NCBI GenBank assembly: GCA_903915225.1
Contig: CAIWSB010000066.1
Coordinates: 1 to 38,358 of the forward strand
Reading direction: 5' to 3'
DNA: 38,358 bases
Source of the DNA: an uncultured Candidatus Woesearchaeota archaeon
Lineage (GTDB): Archaea; Nanobdellota; Nanobdellia; Woesearchaeales; B29-G15
Position numbers and translations under genes: made by a program. The notes beneath the pieces were generated by a model, which saw nothing but the letters and a program-made list of their open reading frames with translations, ran no database searches and was not told the origin of the DNA. Positions 16,488-23,546 of the stretch are shown here, one piece after another (the stretch's first letter is position 1; each line of letters begins with the position of its first letter).

Positions 16488-16855
16488 GCTCAAACCCAAA
16501 AAGAACCAAAGAAAAGCTCCTAACATTCCTTCTTGTTTTTCTGATACTACTTGTGCCTTTGTCTCTGCTGTCAAAATCCAGCGGCCCGAATGTTGAGATT
16601 ACCGGGCTATATACCCAGTCTGCAGGGGATGCCTCTCAGAGGGTTTTCTTTGAGATTCGCAACATCCAGGATTATGACATGCACTGCAAGATTATTGTTA
16701 CCTACTTCAAGAACAACGCCCCATATGAGAAAAAGATTGAGGAGTTTGGTGTTCTAAAAGCCCATGAGGCGAGGGAAGGCTCACTGTTCCTTGAGTTCCC
16801 GCCAGGGCAATCCTCAATGAAGATTGAGCCGGATTGTTTTGCAGTCTCACCTTAA
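16472..16855 (+). CDS. small single-span membrane-anchored protein, beta-rich exterior
   Basis: 127 residues; the ATG lies within the 3' end of the glycosyltransferase gene (16-bp overlap), implying coupled translation. A basic N-terminus (NPKRTKEK) precedes a hydrophobic segment at about residues 16-34, then an exported ~90-residue domain with alternating hydrophobics (QRVFFEIRNIQDYDMHCKI) typical of a beta sandwich. Two cysteines (in MHCKI and PDCFA) could form a disulfide. No family recognised. Pairing with a glycosyltransferase suggests a surface role. Its last 9 bases overlap the convergent radical SAM gene. Confidence 0.7.
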   Translation: METFLSSNPKRTKEKLLTFLLVFLILLVPLSLLSKSSGPNVEITGLYTQSAGDASQRVFFEIRNIQDYDMHCKIIVTYFKNNAPYEKKIEEFGVLKAHEAREGSLFLEFPPGQSSMKIEPDCFAVSP

Positions 16856-18127
16856 AACCGGGCGCTTCATCAAAGGGTCTTTTCCTGCAATATCTCCAGA
16901 ATTCAGTTTAGCCAATGCCCTGCTGCCGCCCCGGCATGTGTGGCGGTGAATGCATTTTGTGCATTGGATTGGCATTCTTCGGAGTTCCCTCAATGCAAGC
17001 CATTCTTCGGAGTTCCACGCATCCCATAGCGGGGTTTGGAGCGCATCACCCATAGGAACAACAAGGTAGTAGCTGGGTTTAAGCATGCCCCTGCTGTCAA
17101 CAACAATTCTTGTTGCCCCGTCATCATATACTCCACCCTGTGCGACTCTCGCAACCTGGCTGTTGAAGCAATATGGTATTGCATTGGCAATGCGGAAATT
17201 ACGGTTGTGTTTTTTGTTCAGAGATGCAATATTCGATATTGCCTTTTTCAGATAATCATGTCTGCCCAGCTCAATCGGACGGTAAAACTCCATAATTCGG
17301 ATGCCGTGCTGTCCGGCCAGCAGATAAAATCTCTCTATGTTGGCCGCATTCTGCTTTGTAAGCACGACACCGCACCTTACTAAGCAGTGTGGGTTGAGTA
17401 GTTCAATTGCCTTAAGCTTGAGCCCAAAAGAACCCTTAAGCCGGGTCTCTGCTTCATCTGTCTTTTCGTCAAATCCGTGGATTGGGATTAATACGTTCTC
17501 AACAAGCCCGATTAACTTTGCAATCTCTGCAACCAGGGTGCCATTTGTGTTTAGCCAAACCTTAAGACCAAGGTCCTTGGCGAATTCAATTAGATTAAAA
17601 ATATCCTTACGAAGCAAAGGCTCGCCTCCGGAGAATCTAACTATTTTAACTCCCATTTCCTTAACTTTCTTCAGCACGCACTTAACCTCTTCTCCATTCA
17701 TTTCCTTTCTGGCATTTCTTGCATCTAGGCGGTATTCAAATTTATTGAAGCAGAAACTGCAGGCCTGGTTGCATTTGTCCGTGACTTCAATCACAACCTC
17801 TATTGGGATATCTGGAATTGCCTTCACATACTCCTCCATTTCTGGGTAGAATCCGTTGCAAAAGAAATTAAACTTGCATCTCACGCATTCCTGGCTTTTC
17901 CTCTTTTCAGGTGCTGGCTTGTTGTCTAGATGATTGAACGCCACATCCATAAAGCACATTGGCAGCCGGGCAACAGTAATATCGATAAGATGCTCATATT
18001 CAAGAAGCTCCAATATTGTTATCCTGAGCTCTCCTTGCTCCAAACCAGGCTCTGGCTCTATTACCACCCACTCCTTTCCCTGGCTAAGAACCGGGCCTAT
18101 GAGGTTGGCAACATTAGATTTTTGCAT
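16847..18127 (-). CDS. radical SAM/SPASM peptide-maturase-like enzyme (HxsC position)
   Basis: 426 residues from ATG 18127. An N-terminal domain ends in a Cys cluster CVRCKFNFFC (C81, C84, C90) that could bind an extra Fe-S cluster. The radical SAM core starts with VTDKCNQACSFC (C119, C123, C126), followed by RFSGGEPLLRKD, which contacts SAM. The C-terminal SPASM part holds CTKCIHRHTCRGGSR. These enzymes use 5'-deoxyadenosyl radicals to crosslink or epimerise peptides. It lies directly downstream of a candidate precursor gene and one gene from an HxsB-like enzyme, occupying the place of HxsC, though its core looks more like general PqqE/SPASM enzymes than HxsC. The ATG 18127 is chosen over TTG 18142 because the TATA box at 18149-18159 is 22-32 bases away. 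Confidence 0.85.
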   Translation of the reverse strand: MQKSNVANLIGPVLSQGKEWVVIEPEPGLEQGELRITILELLEYEHLIDITVARLPMCFMDVAFNHLDNKPAPEKRKSQECVRCKFNFFCNGFYPEMEEYVKAIPDIPIEVVIEVTDKCNQACSFCFNKFEYRLDARNARKEMNGEEVKCVLKKVKEMGVKIVRFSGGEPLLRKDIFNLIEFAKDLGLKVWLNTNGTLVAEIAKLIGLVENVLIPIHGFDEKTDEAETRLKGSFGLKLKAIELLNPHCLVRCGVVLTKQNAANIERFYLLAGQHGIRIMEFYRPIELGRHDYLKKAISNIASLNKKHNRNFRIANAIPYCFNSQVARVAQGGVYDDGATRIVVDSRGMLKPSYYLVVPMGDALQTPLWDAWNSEEWLALRELRRMPIQCTKCIHRHTCRGGSRALAKLNSGDIAGKDPLMKRPVLR

Positions 18128-18148
18128 CAATGAATACAACAATTAGAG

Positions 18149-18159
18149 AATATTTAAAC
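18149..18159 (-). promoter_or_regulatory. TATA box of second radical SAM gene
   Basis: GTTTAAATATT on the minus strand, ideal spacing to ATG 18127. The gene can therefore be transcribed apart from the precursor gene, whose stop is at 18176. Confidence 0.55.
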
Positions 18160-18175
18160 TTTTATGGTGAGAACA

Positions 18176-18508
18176 CTAATAGCTGGTGCTTGTGCTTGAG
18201 GTGCTTGAGCTTGATGAAGTGGTTGAGTGCTCGTGAGTCACCAAGATTGTGTTGGAGGGTGTCAACTCAAGAGAAACGTTGTTGTCCAGGTGGATAATCC
18301 TTGATTTTCCCACAGACCTAAAGAGCCTTATCCCTGCACCTTTGGCAGATTTTGAGGCTATTGCTGCGCCAATTGCAGCACCACCAACAATTGCCCCGAC
18401 AGTGAGCATTGATTGCTTAGAAATCTTACCGCTTTCGCCACGGGCATAAGCGCCCAGAGTCTTCTTCAACCGAGGAATAATCTCTTTAGCCCCTTTTTTT
18501 GCTGTCAA
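18176..18508 (-). CDS. candidate modified-peptide precursor with Gly-rich hydrophobic segment and Ser/Thr/Tyr tail
   Basis: 110 residues, TTG start. The N-terminus is basic (KKGAKEIIPRLKK). Residues 34-52 form a Gly/Ala-rich hydrophobic segment (MLTVGAIVGGAAIGAAIA). A ~40-residue beta-like part follows, then an abrupt low-complexity tail with H92, H94 and residues 95-110 made only of Ser, Thr and a final Tyr. It lies between two radical SAM/SPASM genes in an Hxs-like cluster, where a peptide substrate with a biased C-terminal repeat is expected (HxsA has His-Xaa-Ser repeats). The tail is only His-Ser-like at its start, so assignment as an HxsA analogue is inference. The start rests on AGGTG at 18515-18519, 6 bases upstream. 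Alternative: a small structural membrane protein. Confidence 0.65.
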   Translation of the reverse strand: MTAKKGAKEIIPRLKKTLGAYARGESGKISKQSMLTVGAIVGGAAIGAAIASKSAKGAGIRLFRSVGKSRIIHLDNNVSLELTPSNTILVTHEHSTTSSSSSTSSTSTSY

Positions 18509-18514
18509 TTGTCA

Positions 18515-18552
18515 CACCTTTTGTAAGTTAATAGATAAATTGTTTATAAATC
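18515..18552 (-). promoter_or_regulatory. promoter and Shine-Dalgarno of the precursor gene
   Basis: TATA-like GATTTATAAAC at 18542-18552 overlaps the stop region of the HxsB-like gene (18544). AGGTG at 18515-18519 precedes the TTG start by 6 bases. A private strong promoter would let the peptide be made in excess over its enzymes, as is common for precursor genes. Confidence 0.5.
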
Positions 18553-19902
18553 TTTTGTTTTCGCCCAACTATTAAAAACTTCCTTGAATCTGGGCTTTGA
18601 GAAATAGGTCTCAAATAGCCATTTGAACTGGGCTTTTCTAAGTCTGCACTGGAAGGTTTGTGTTTTGGTTATTGGAGAACCGGTGGTGACATAACTAATG
18701 ACTGGGCAAACACCACAGAATGGCTTGAATGCGCACCTCTGGCATGCAAGCACATCATTTATTGAGCATTTGATTAATCCGCGCACCGAATCTGAGCTAA
18801 CAATCTCTTTGTAACCCTGGAAAACATTCCCGAGCCGGAACATATCTCCGGCCATCCTGGCCTCATCGCAACTGTAGATATCGCCATTATAGTCGTAAGC
18901 CAGCTGGTTAATGACTGCACCGCATGGGCTTTGGAGCTCGGTAAGCATTGGATTTAATCCGAGGATTGCTTTCTGGACCATTAAATTTGTGCCGATCTCG
19001 GAGATTGGTTTTTTCTTAGTCACGATGTAAGTCAAAAGCCTCTTCCAAAAAGTGAAGTATTGTTCGGGAGTTATGCCCAAAACCCCTGCGTTATCGCAGC
19101 CGCGCCCAAGCCTGTCAAATGGCCTAACCCAAAATTTCCTAAATCCAAGGCGAAGATATTCATCAACTATCTTCTCTGGAAAGCCCACGTTATTGGAAGT
19201 GATTGTCGCAATTGCAGACAAACGGTGCTCGGTAACTTTCATTAGGGTCTTTATCCATTTCTCCATCACTGCAAAATCCCCTGGGCGATTCTTGGAATGA
19301 AGCTCCTTGGGGCCGTCCAAAGAAGTTCCCGGAAGCACCCAATTCTGGATTATGAAGTCCATCTTCTCTTTATCCATAGCCAGCAGATTTGTTGTGAAAC
19401 TAATCCTGAGCATTTTTAGGCGCCTATTGCTAACCTCACGCGCATAACCTGTGATGTACTTCATAACCTTGAAATTCAACAGGGGCTCACCCCCCTGAAA
19501 CTCAATTGAAATTGACTTGCTTGGGGATTTGAAGATAAAGTCAACCACCGCTTTCGCGGTCGGGATGTCCATATCATAGCCAGACTCATTCTGGGGGACA
19601 GTAGGGGCGTGGCAGTATACGCATGATTGGTTGCAGCGGCGGGTGGGGATAATAATGTGGAGGCACGGGCCTTGAAGCAATTGCCTCTTACTAAACCTGT
19701 ATTTGTTGACAAGTTTGTGGCGATTACTGTTTGTTACAATTATACCTTTCTTTTCAAGCACCTGGTGCAGCTCCCCATCCAGATTGCCAGTCTTGAACCT
19801 CTGGTAATCCGCAGAATTGAGAATAACATAATCCCCGCAATCATTGGTTATGAGGTAGCCCCCTAAAAGCCTCTCAACCCTGGGTGAGAAGAGCTCATAC
19901 AT
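18544..19902 (-). CDS. HxsB-like radical SAM/SPASM maturase
   Basis: 452 residues. After an N-terminal ~75-residue domain resembling a peptide-recognition region (GGYLITNDCGDYVILNSADYQ), the radical SAM motif is PTRRCNQSCVYCHAP (C90, C94, C97), followed by IEFQGGEPLLNFKV and GTSLDGPKELHSKNRPG. The C-terminal part has LAYDYNGDIYSCDEARMAGD, then CQRCAFKPFCGVCPV, a SPASM domain with auxiliary Fe-S clusters. The sequence of motifs (EFQGGEPLLNF, SLDGP-LH-NRP, DEARM, CAF-P-FCG) matches what I recall of the His-Xaa-Ser maturase HxsB. It would modify the tail of the peptide encoded just downstream. Its start overlaps the HxsD-like stop by 8 bp. Confidence 0.85.
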   Translation of the reverse strand: MYELFSPRVERLLGGYLITNDCGDYVILNSADYQRFKTGNLDGELHQVLEKKGIIVTNSNRHKLVNKYRFSKRQLLQGPCLHIIIPTRRCNQSCVYCHAPTVPQNESGYDMDIPTAKAVVDFIFKSPSKSISIEFQGGEPLLNFKVMKYITGYAREVSNRRLKMLRISFTTNLLAMDKEKMDFIIQNWVLPGTSLDGPKELHSKNRPGDFAVMEKWIKTLMKVTEHRLSAIATITSNNVGFPEKIVDEYLRLGFRKFWVRPFDRLGRGCDNAGVLGITPEQYFTFWKRLLTYIVTKKKPISEIGTNLMVQKAILGLNPMLTELQSPCGAVINQLAYDYNGDIYSCDEARMAGDMFRLGNVFQGYKEIVSSDSVRGLIKCSINDVLACQRCAFKPFCGVCPVISYVTTGSPITKTQTFQCRLRKAQFKWLFETYFSKPRFKEVFNSWAKTKDL

Positions 19903-20134
19903 TTTGCATTATTCCCAGCACGTAATTGAAGAACTCATAACCCAAAGGCTCAAGCTCCATGCCTGGCTCCTTGGGGGTTAATTGCACCAAATAACTGCCC
20001 TCTGACATATCCAGGTTGACCCAGCAGCTCTCCCCAAAAGCCTCAGAAGCCAGAAGAACAGCCTTCTTTAAGTAAACCCCGCTATTTAGTTTGAGAGTCA
20101 CGCCGCCAGCCCTCACCTGAACACTACTCTCCAT
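19895..20134 (-). CDS. HxsD-like small protein (second copy)
   Basis: 79 residues from ATG 20134, overlapping the upstream gene by 11 bp and the HxsB-like gene by 8 bp, so translation is tightly coupled. Motif order LKLNSGVYLKKAVLLASEAF, then a strand pair (CWVNLDMSEGSYLVQLTPK) and a C-terminal helix (PLGYEFFNYVLGIM) parallels the neighbouring protein at 20124, so the two look like paralogues of the HxsD family. HxsD proteins are small companions of HxsB/HxsC; their fold suggests a substrate-binding accessory, but biochemical role is not established. A longer in-frame start at 20284 is rejected because it would overlay the neighbour. Confidence 0.7.
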   Translation of the reverse strand: MESSVQVRAGGVTLKLNSGVYLKKAVLLASEAFGESCWVNLDMSEGSYLVQLTPKEPGMELEPLGYEFFNYVLGIMQNV

Positions 20135-20453
20135 CCTCTTCCTCCTCTGGCGAGATGAGCCCGGCCATGGCCTCTTCCACAATGGCCTCTGTGATTTTTG
20201 ATTTCTTTGCAGACTCAAGGAGATAAACCTGCGCGCCAACCAATTCATTGCCGAATTCCTGCGCAAGCTCTTCAGGATTCCCATCCCCTTTGGGCTTAAG
20301 CTCTACACACAGCTGCCGGTCTATGTCACCATCAATCACAACATAGGCTTTTTCAGTCAGCGAATAGGCTGCATTGAGCACAGCCTCAACAGAAAAGAGC
20401 CCGGGATTAATCTGAAAAAATGCACTGCCCCCCTCCACCTTAATATTGCTCAT
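20124..20453 (-). CDS. HxsD-like small protein (first copy)
   Basis: 109 residues. The core INPGLFSVEAVLNAAYSL, then a strand pair (AYVVIDGDIDRQLCVELKPK) and the helix EELAQEFGNELV, matches my memory of HxsD of the His-Xaa-Ser system (a helix with a conserved AAY, a DGD turn, strand, PK, then a helix with EF-NEL). The C-terminus is acidic (PEEEEDGE). ATG 20453 is chosen because a G-rich ribosome site sits 2-8 bases upstream; a GTG at 20465 lies within that site. It is the first gene of the Hxs-like cluster, 30 bp after the prepilin peptidase stop and on the same strand, with a TATA box at 20483-20494. Confidence 0.72.
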   Translation of the reverse strand: MSNIKVEGGSAFFQINPGLFSVEAVLNAAYSLTEKAYVVIDGDIDRQLCVELKPKGDGNPEELAQEFGNELVGAQVYLLESAKKSKITEAIVEEAMAGLISPEEEEDGE

Positions 20454-20482
20454 GTCCCCCCTCACTTTTTCTAACTAAAGAT

Positions 20483-20494
20483 ATTATATAAAAC
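20483..20494 (-). promoter_or_regulatory. TATA box upstream of Hxs-like cluster
   Basis: GTTTTATATAAT on the minus strand, overlapping the 3' end of the prepilin peptidase gene. It is 30-40 bases before ATG 20453 and allows the cluster to be transcribed apart from the pilin genes. Confidence 0.5.
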
Positions 20495-21605
20495 TTTCTA
20501 TGAGAATTTTTACGAACATGGCAATGTCAGTTGTCAAAATGAGTGTGAGTATTGCACCAACAAACATGAACGGGGCAAAGGGCAGGGTTTGGTAGATTCG
20601 GATAGTATGCTCCCGTAGAAAACCACTGCTATGGGCTTTCTTGACCATTTTAACCTCACTATCAGTCAAGCCATCCCCCAACCTGTTGAAGAGGGAGCTC
20701 TCTTGGGATTTCCTTAGGAGTGCCTCCAAGAATGAGAAATAAGCAAATCTCCTTTTCCTGAAATGGGATTTAGCGACTTTATATACATCCTCAGCGGGTA
20801 TCATTCCCCTCTTAAGGTTTTCAATGAAAATATCTTTTGAAAAAACCTCATAGGAGAGGGTAAGGAGATAAAACCTAAGGATGAGCAGTAGCACCATAAC
20901 CAAGATAAAGTTCCAGAGATACTCGAGGTTTGCATAATTCTTGAAATCAAAAATCAACCTAAGAATGCACAGCAGAACGCTTACAGTAATGAGCCTGAAC
21001 TTGAGGTACCTACTAGCAACAAGAATTATTGTAAACAGGGCAACCACCTGGAGGATTGCATTGCTAGGTACGCCCAGAAGGTTGAAGAGCGCAGTAACGA
21101 CCCATCCAAACCCAAACAGGAAGAGCCCTATGGTGAGCAGCAGCTTTGGCTGGAATGTCCACTTGAGCAGTCCGGGGTTCAGGGCTTTTTTAATCCTGAT
21201 TAAAACATAAATTATGAAGAACAGCAGGAACGGGGTGAATGTGTTAACGAGCAGCGTGTAGGCCGGGAAATGGGGGAAGTAACCAAACTGGTATGTTGTT
21301 ATTGGTATTAGGAAAGCATATGCCAGGAAGAGTTTTGCATCACCCGCGCTCCAGAGCCCAGTGTACCAAAGGATGTAACCCAAGACAAATGTGCAGAGCA
21401 CATTAAGGTAGAACTCAACAAGGTATGGCCCTCCTCCCGGGATTGTTAGCTTGGGGTTTGAAATAAAAACGAAAATAGATACAAAAACACCGAAAGAGAT
21501 AGCCAGCAGCACCCACTTGTTCCTTATCCTGTTGAAGCGTATGTCCTCATATGAGGTTATTAGTCCAAATGCCACTATAAAGATTAAGATTAGCTGCTCG
21601 AGCAT
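20484..21605 (-). CDS. archaeal prepilin peptidase (GxGD aspartyl protease)
   Basis: 373 residues with about eight membrane spans. It cleaves class III signal peptides of type IV pilin-like proteins at the inner face of the membrane. The two catalytic aspartates are D21 in SYEDIRFNRI and D89 in the SAGD motif of GLWSAGDAKLFLAYAFLIP, which define family A24 (FlaK/EppA-like). It is longer than EppA-type proteins (about 230-270 residues). The extra ~100 residues near the C-terminus include a cytoplasmic loop (SFLEALLRKSQE, LTDSEVKMVKKAH) before the last span. It stands 2 bp after the pilin-like gene at 21608 and follows four substrate genes, so its substrates are probably these pilins. Confidence 0.9.
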   Translation of the reverse strand: MLEQLILIFIVAFGLITSYEDIRFNRIRNKWVLLAISFGVFVSIFVFISNPKLTIPGGGPYLVEFYLNVLCTFVLGYILWYTGLWSAGDAKLFLAYAFLIPITTYQFGYFPHFPAYTLLVNTFTPFLLFFIIYVLIRIKKALNPGLLKWTFQPKLLLTIGLFLFGFGWVVTALFNLLGVPSNAILQVVALFTIILVASRYLKFRLITVSVLLCILRLIFDFKNYANLEYLWNFILVMVLLLILRFYLLTLSYEVFSKDIFIENLKRGMIPAEDVYKVAKSHFRKRRFAYFSFLEALLRKSQESSLFNRLGDGLTDSEVKMVKKAHSSGFLREHTIRIYQTLPFAPFMFVGAILTLILTTDIAMFVKILIESFI

Positions 21606-21607
21606 TT

Positions 21608-22003
21608 TCAGCTGCTGCTGTTGCAGCGCACCCCATTGATGGTTACTTTAGGGCTCCCTATGCCAACAATCTTGCCCTCGTCATCTATGTACTGGAGATC
21701 CCCCCGCTCATCCGTAAAATATATGCAGAAATCATTCTTGATGCCCATTTTGTTCTTGAGGTCCTGATAGCTCATCTGGCTTAAGTCCAGCAGTGCCTCC
21801 GGATTAACCTTCCTTTCATCCACAATCTGGCCCGACCCTTTATCGCTTAATGTGGAGAATATCCTTTCCCCCTCCATCTGGAGTTCATTTGTTTTAGAGC
21901 CCTTGCCTTGGGATAATGAGAATGCAAGCACAGCAATCACAATAATAATGAAAAGTGAGACACCCACAATGGCATCGATGCTCCAGGCTTGGCCTGATTT
22001 CAT
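21608..22003 (-). CDS. pilin-like protein with class III signal peptide
   Basis: 131 residues from ATG 22003, which overlaps the preceding stop as ATGA; ATG 22012 is another possible start. The N-terminus MKSGQAWSIDAIVGVSLF has the short basic leader, Gly-Gln cleavage context and following ~20-residue hydrophobic stretch of type IV pilin-like proteins. The exported part is polar, with KTNELQMEGERIF then Asp-rich strands and two Cys (DFCIYF, VRCNSS). Probably a minor pilin in a small pilus or a secretion pseudopilus. No ATPase or platform protein gene is in the window. Confidence 0.8.
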   Translation of the reverse strand: MKSGQAWSIDAIVGVSLFIIIVIAVLAFSLSQGKGSKTNELQMEGERIFSTLSDKGSGQIVDERKVNPEALLDLSQMSYQDLKNKMGIKNDFCIYFTDERGDLQYIDDEGKIVGIGSPKVTINGVRCNSSS

Positions 22004-22434
22004 GCTTTGCATCTCACCCTTATCCAATTCTCCTCTTTTATTAGTAAGTTTGTGCGGTTTGGTCCAACGCAAATCCTGCCAGTCACATTTCCCGGGATGC
22101 GCTCAACAGCCGAATAATCCTTGGTAAGATTTGTCTGGAGCACCAATGATGAATAATTGGAATTAAGCGTAGTGGAGTTTATAAGCGTTACGTTGTAAAC
22201 CATCCCGTTTATCCTTACCGGGACTGAAAATTCTCGCCTGTAACCCGGCTCAACTTTTAGGGCTATATCCATCTCGTTCCTTATCAACACAGCCACTTCC
22301 TCCAGAGAACTGAGCTGCTTCTGCTGCTGTGTCTCAAGAGTCCTTTTTGCTATAACCCCAACAAAGGTGATCATCACCATCATCATAAAGGTGATAATCA
22401 ATGCTGCCTCTATGGAGGACTGCGCCCGGCTCAT
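22000..22434 (-). CDS. pilin-like protein
   Basis: 144 residues. The start MSRAQSSIEAALIITFMMMVMITF shows the class III signal (Arg-Ala-Gln cleavage site) and hydrophobic helix. The exported region is beta-rich with many Asn-x-Thr/Ser sequons (NVT, NST, NYS, NLT, NVT, NRT), which suggests a heavily N-glycosylated pilin. ATG at 22434 overlaps the stop of the upstream gene at 22431 as ATGA. It belongs to a four-gene pilin cluster with its own processing peptidase. Confidence 0.82.
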   Translation of the reverse strand: MSRAQSSIEAALIITFMMMVMITFVGVIAKRTLETQQQKQLSSLEEVAVLIRNEMDIALKVEPGYRREFSVPVRINGMVYNVTLINSTTLNSNYSSLVLQTNLTKDYSAVERIPGNVTGRICVGPNRTNLLIKEENWIRVRCKA

Positions 22435-22892
22435 CTAACTTCTACCCTCACAAAAGCGACGCCCGATGCATTCCTACTGGCCGTAACTTCTATGTTTTTC
22501 TGACCGGCTGTAACAGCCACGTCCGAAAAGCTCCCATTGATGTTAACCCTGGATGTGAACACCAGCAGCTCTGAACCTCCTGTTCCTCCCGAATAATTGA
22601 AGATGAGCTGGTTTACTGGAGGTATCCTGTTCCAATCTGAAACAATATACATGCTCTGGACTCCTGAAGGCATGTCCTCGCGGAGGGTAATGCTTGAGGG
22701 CGGCCCTTGGTAAAAAATCTCCTCAGCTGTGTTAACAACTGAAGTGCCCAGCTTGGTGAGCTTGGACTTTGAGAGTTCGTCTGAAGATTTACTAATCTGG
22801 CTTAGAAAGATGTAAGTTGTGGGAACAAAAACCAGCAGGAAAAGGGCTGTAACAAGGACGTATTCCATCACAGCCTGCCCCCTTTTTTGCAT
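22431..22892 (-). CDS. pilin-like protein
   Basis: 153 residues from ATG 22892, chosen over TTG 22904 because it gives the classic MQKRGQAVMEYVLVTAL start and lies 23-31 bases after the TATA box at 22915-22923. KRGQ is the processing site, then a ~25-residue hydrophobic helix. The exported domain has NINGS and NAS sequons and a Gly-rich stretch (YSGGTGGSELLVF). It heads an operon of three pilins plus peptidase, since overlaps are ATGA-type. Confidence 0.85.
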   Translation of the reverse strand: MQKRGQAVMEYVLVTALFLLVFVPTTYIFLSQISKSSDELSKSKLTKLGTSVVNTAEEIFYQGPPSSITLREDMPSGVQSMYIVSDWNRIPPVNQLIFNYSGGTGGSELLVFTSRVNINGSFSDVAVTAGQKNIEVTASRNASGVAFVRVEVR

Positions 22893-22914
22893 GGTCAGGC
22901 ACAAATGAAAAGAG

Positions 22915-22923
22915 TATTTAAAC
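22915..22923 (-). promoter_or_regulatory. TATA box of pilin operon
   Basis: GTTTAAATA on the minus strand, 23-31 bases before ATG 22892. It predicts a leaderless transcript for the three downstream pilins and the peptidase. Confidence 0.55.
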
Positions 22924-22924
22924 T

Positions 22925-23440
22925 TTATTCAACAACAGCCATCAGCTGCCCCTTGGCAGTGTGGGTGAAAGAGCTTGTTGAATCTGCATCATACCATTTT
23001 ATGGCCAAGTCCCACTTTAGCTTGGTGTTCTTGCCCTTGTAGACTGATTCAATAGGGCAGCCCGACCTATTCAGTTTGAACTTATACGACGCCCCATTGA
23101 GGATGAGTGCATCGCCCGTGCCAGGGACTGTTGGGAGCCATGAGCAGTCTGCAGTGCTGGCAGAGGTGCCGTTTGCAGTAATTCTTGCTACTTTAATATC
23201 TGTGCCTCGGCCGTTTTCTATTTTCAATACAATGCGGCCAACGTTGGTTGCAGTTGTAGTATTGACAAGATGGTCTGCGCATTGTATACCCATCTGGATT
23301 TCACACCTCTCCGGCAGCAGTGTTGCTGGGTTGAGTATACCAAAATAAGCCAATGCACCGATAACAACAAGAACAACCAGGATGGCCCAACCATAGGTCA
23401 TCAGGAATTCCATTGCAGCCTGAGCGCGTTTTATCATCAT
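22925..23440 (-). CDS. major-type archaeal pilin
   Basis: 171 residues. The N-terminus MMIKRAQAAMEFLMTYGWAILVVLVV is the classic archaeal pilin sequence with KRAQ processing site and ~22-residue hydrophobic helix carrying the filament core. The exported domain has several Cys (RCEIQMGIQC, ADCSW, SGCPIES) that may form disulfides, and NTT and NGT sequons. This is the best candidate for the major subunit. ATG 23440 is preceded by AGAGGGAT at 23444-23451 and a TATA box at 23488-23498. Confidence 0.87.
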   Translation of the reverse strand: MMIKRAQAAMEFLMTYGWAILVVLVVIGALAYFGILNPATLLPERCEIQMGIQCADHLVNTTTATNVGRIVLKIENGRGTDIKVARITANGTSASTADCSWLPTVPGTGDALILNGASYKFKLNRSGCPIESVYKGKNTKLKWDLAIKWYDADSTSSFTHTAKGQLMAVVE

Positions 23441-23443
23441 AAA

Positions 23444-23498
23444 TCCCTCTTTTGTAGTTAATTTATAGAGGTAAAAAGAGTATCCTCTTATTTAAAAC
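23444..23498 (-). promoter_or_regulatory. promoter and ribosome site of the first pilin gene
   Basis: TATA GTTTTAAATAA at 23488-23498 and Shine-Dalgarno AGAGGGAT at 23444-23451. Because the pilin has both, it has a short leader; initiation lies near 23465. The second ATG (23437) is also possible. Confidence 0.55.
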
Positions 23499-23546
23499 TT
23501 TCGCTGAAAAAATTTTTTAAGAGCTTCCCATTATTCTTCTACCAGA

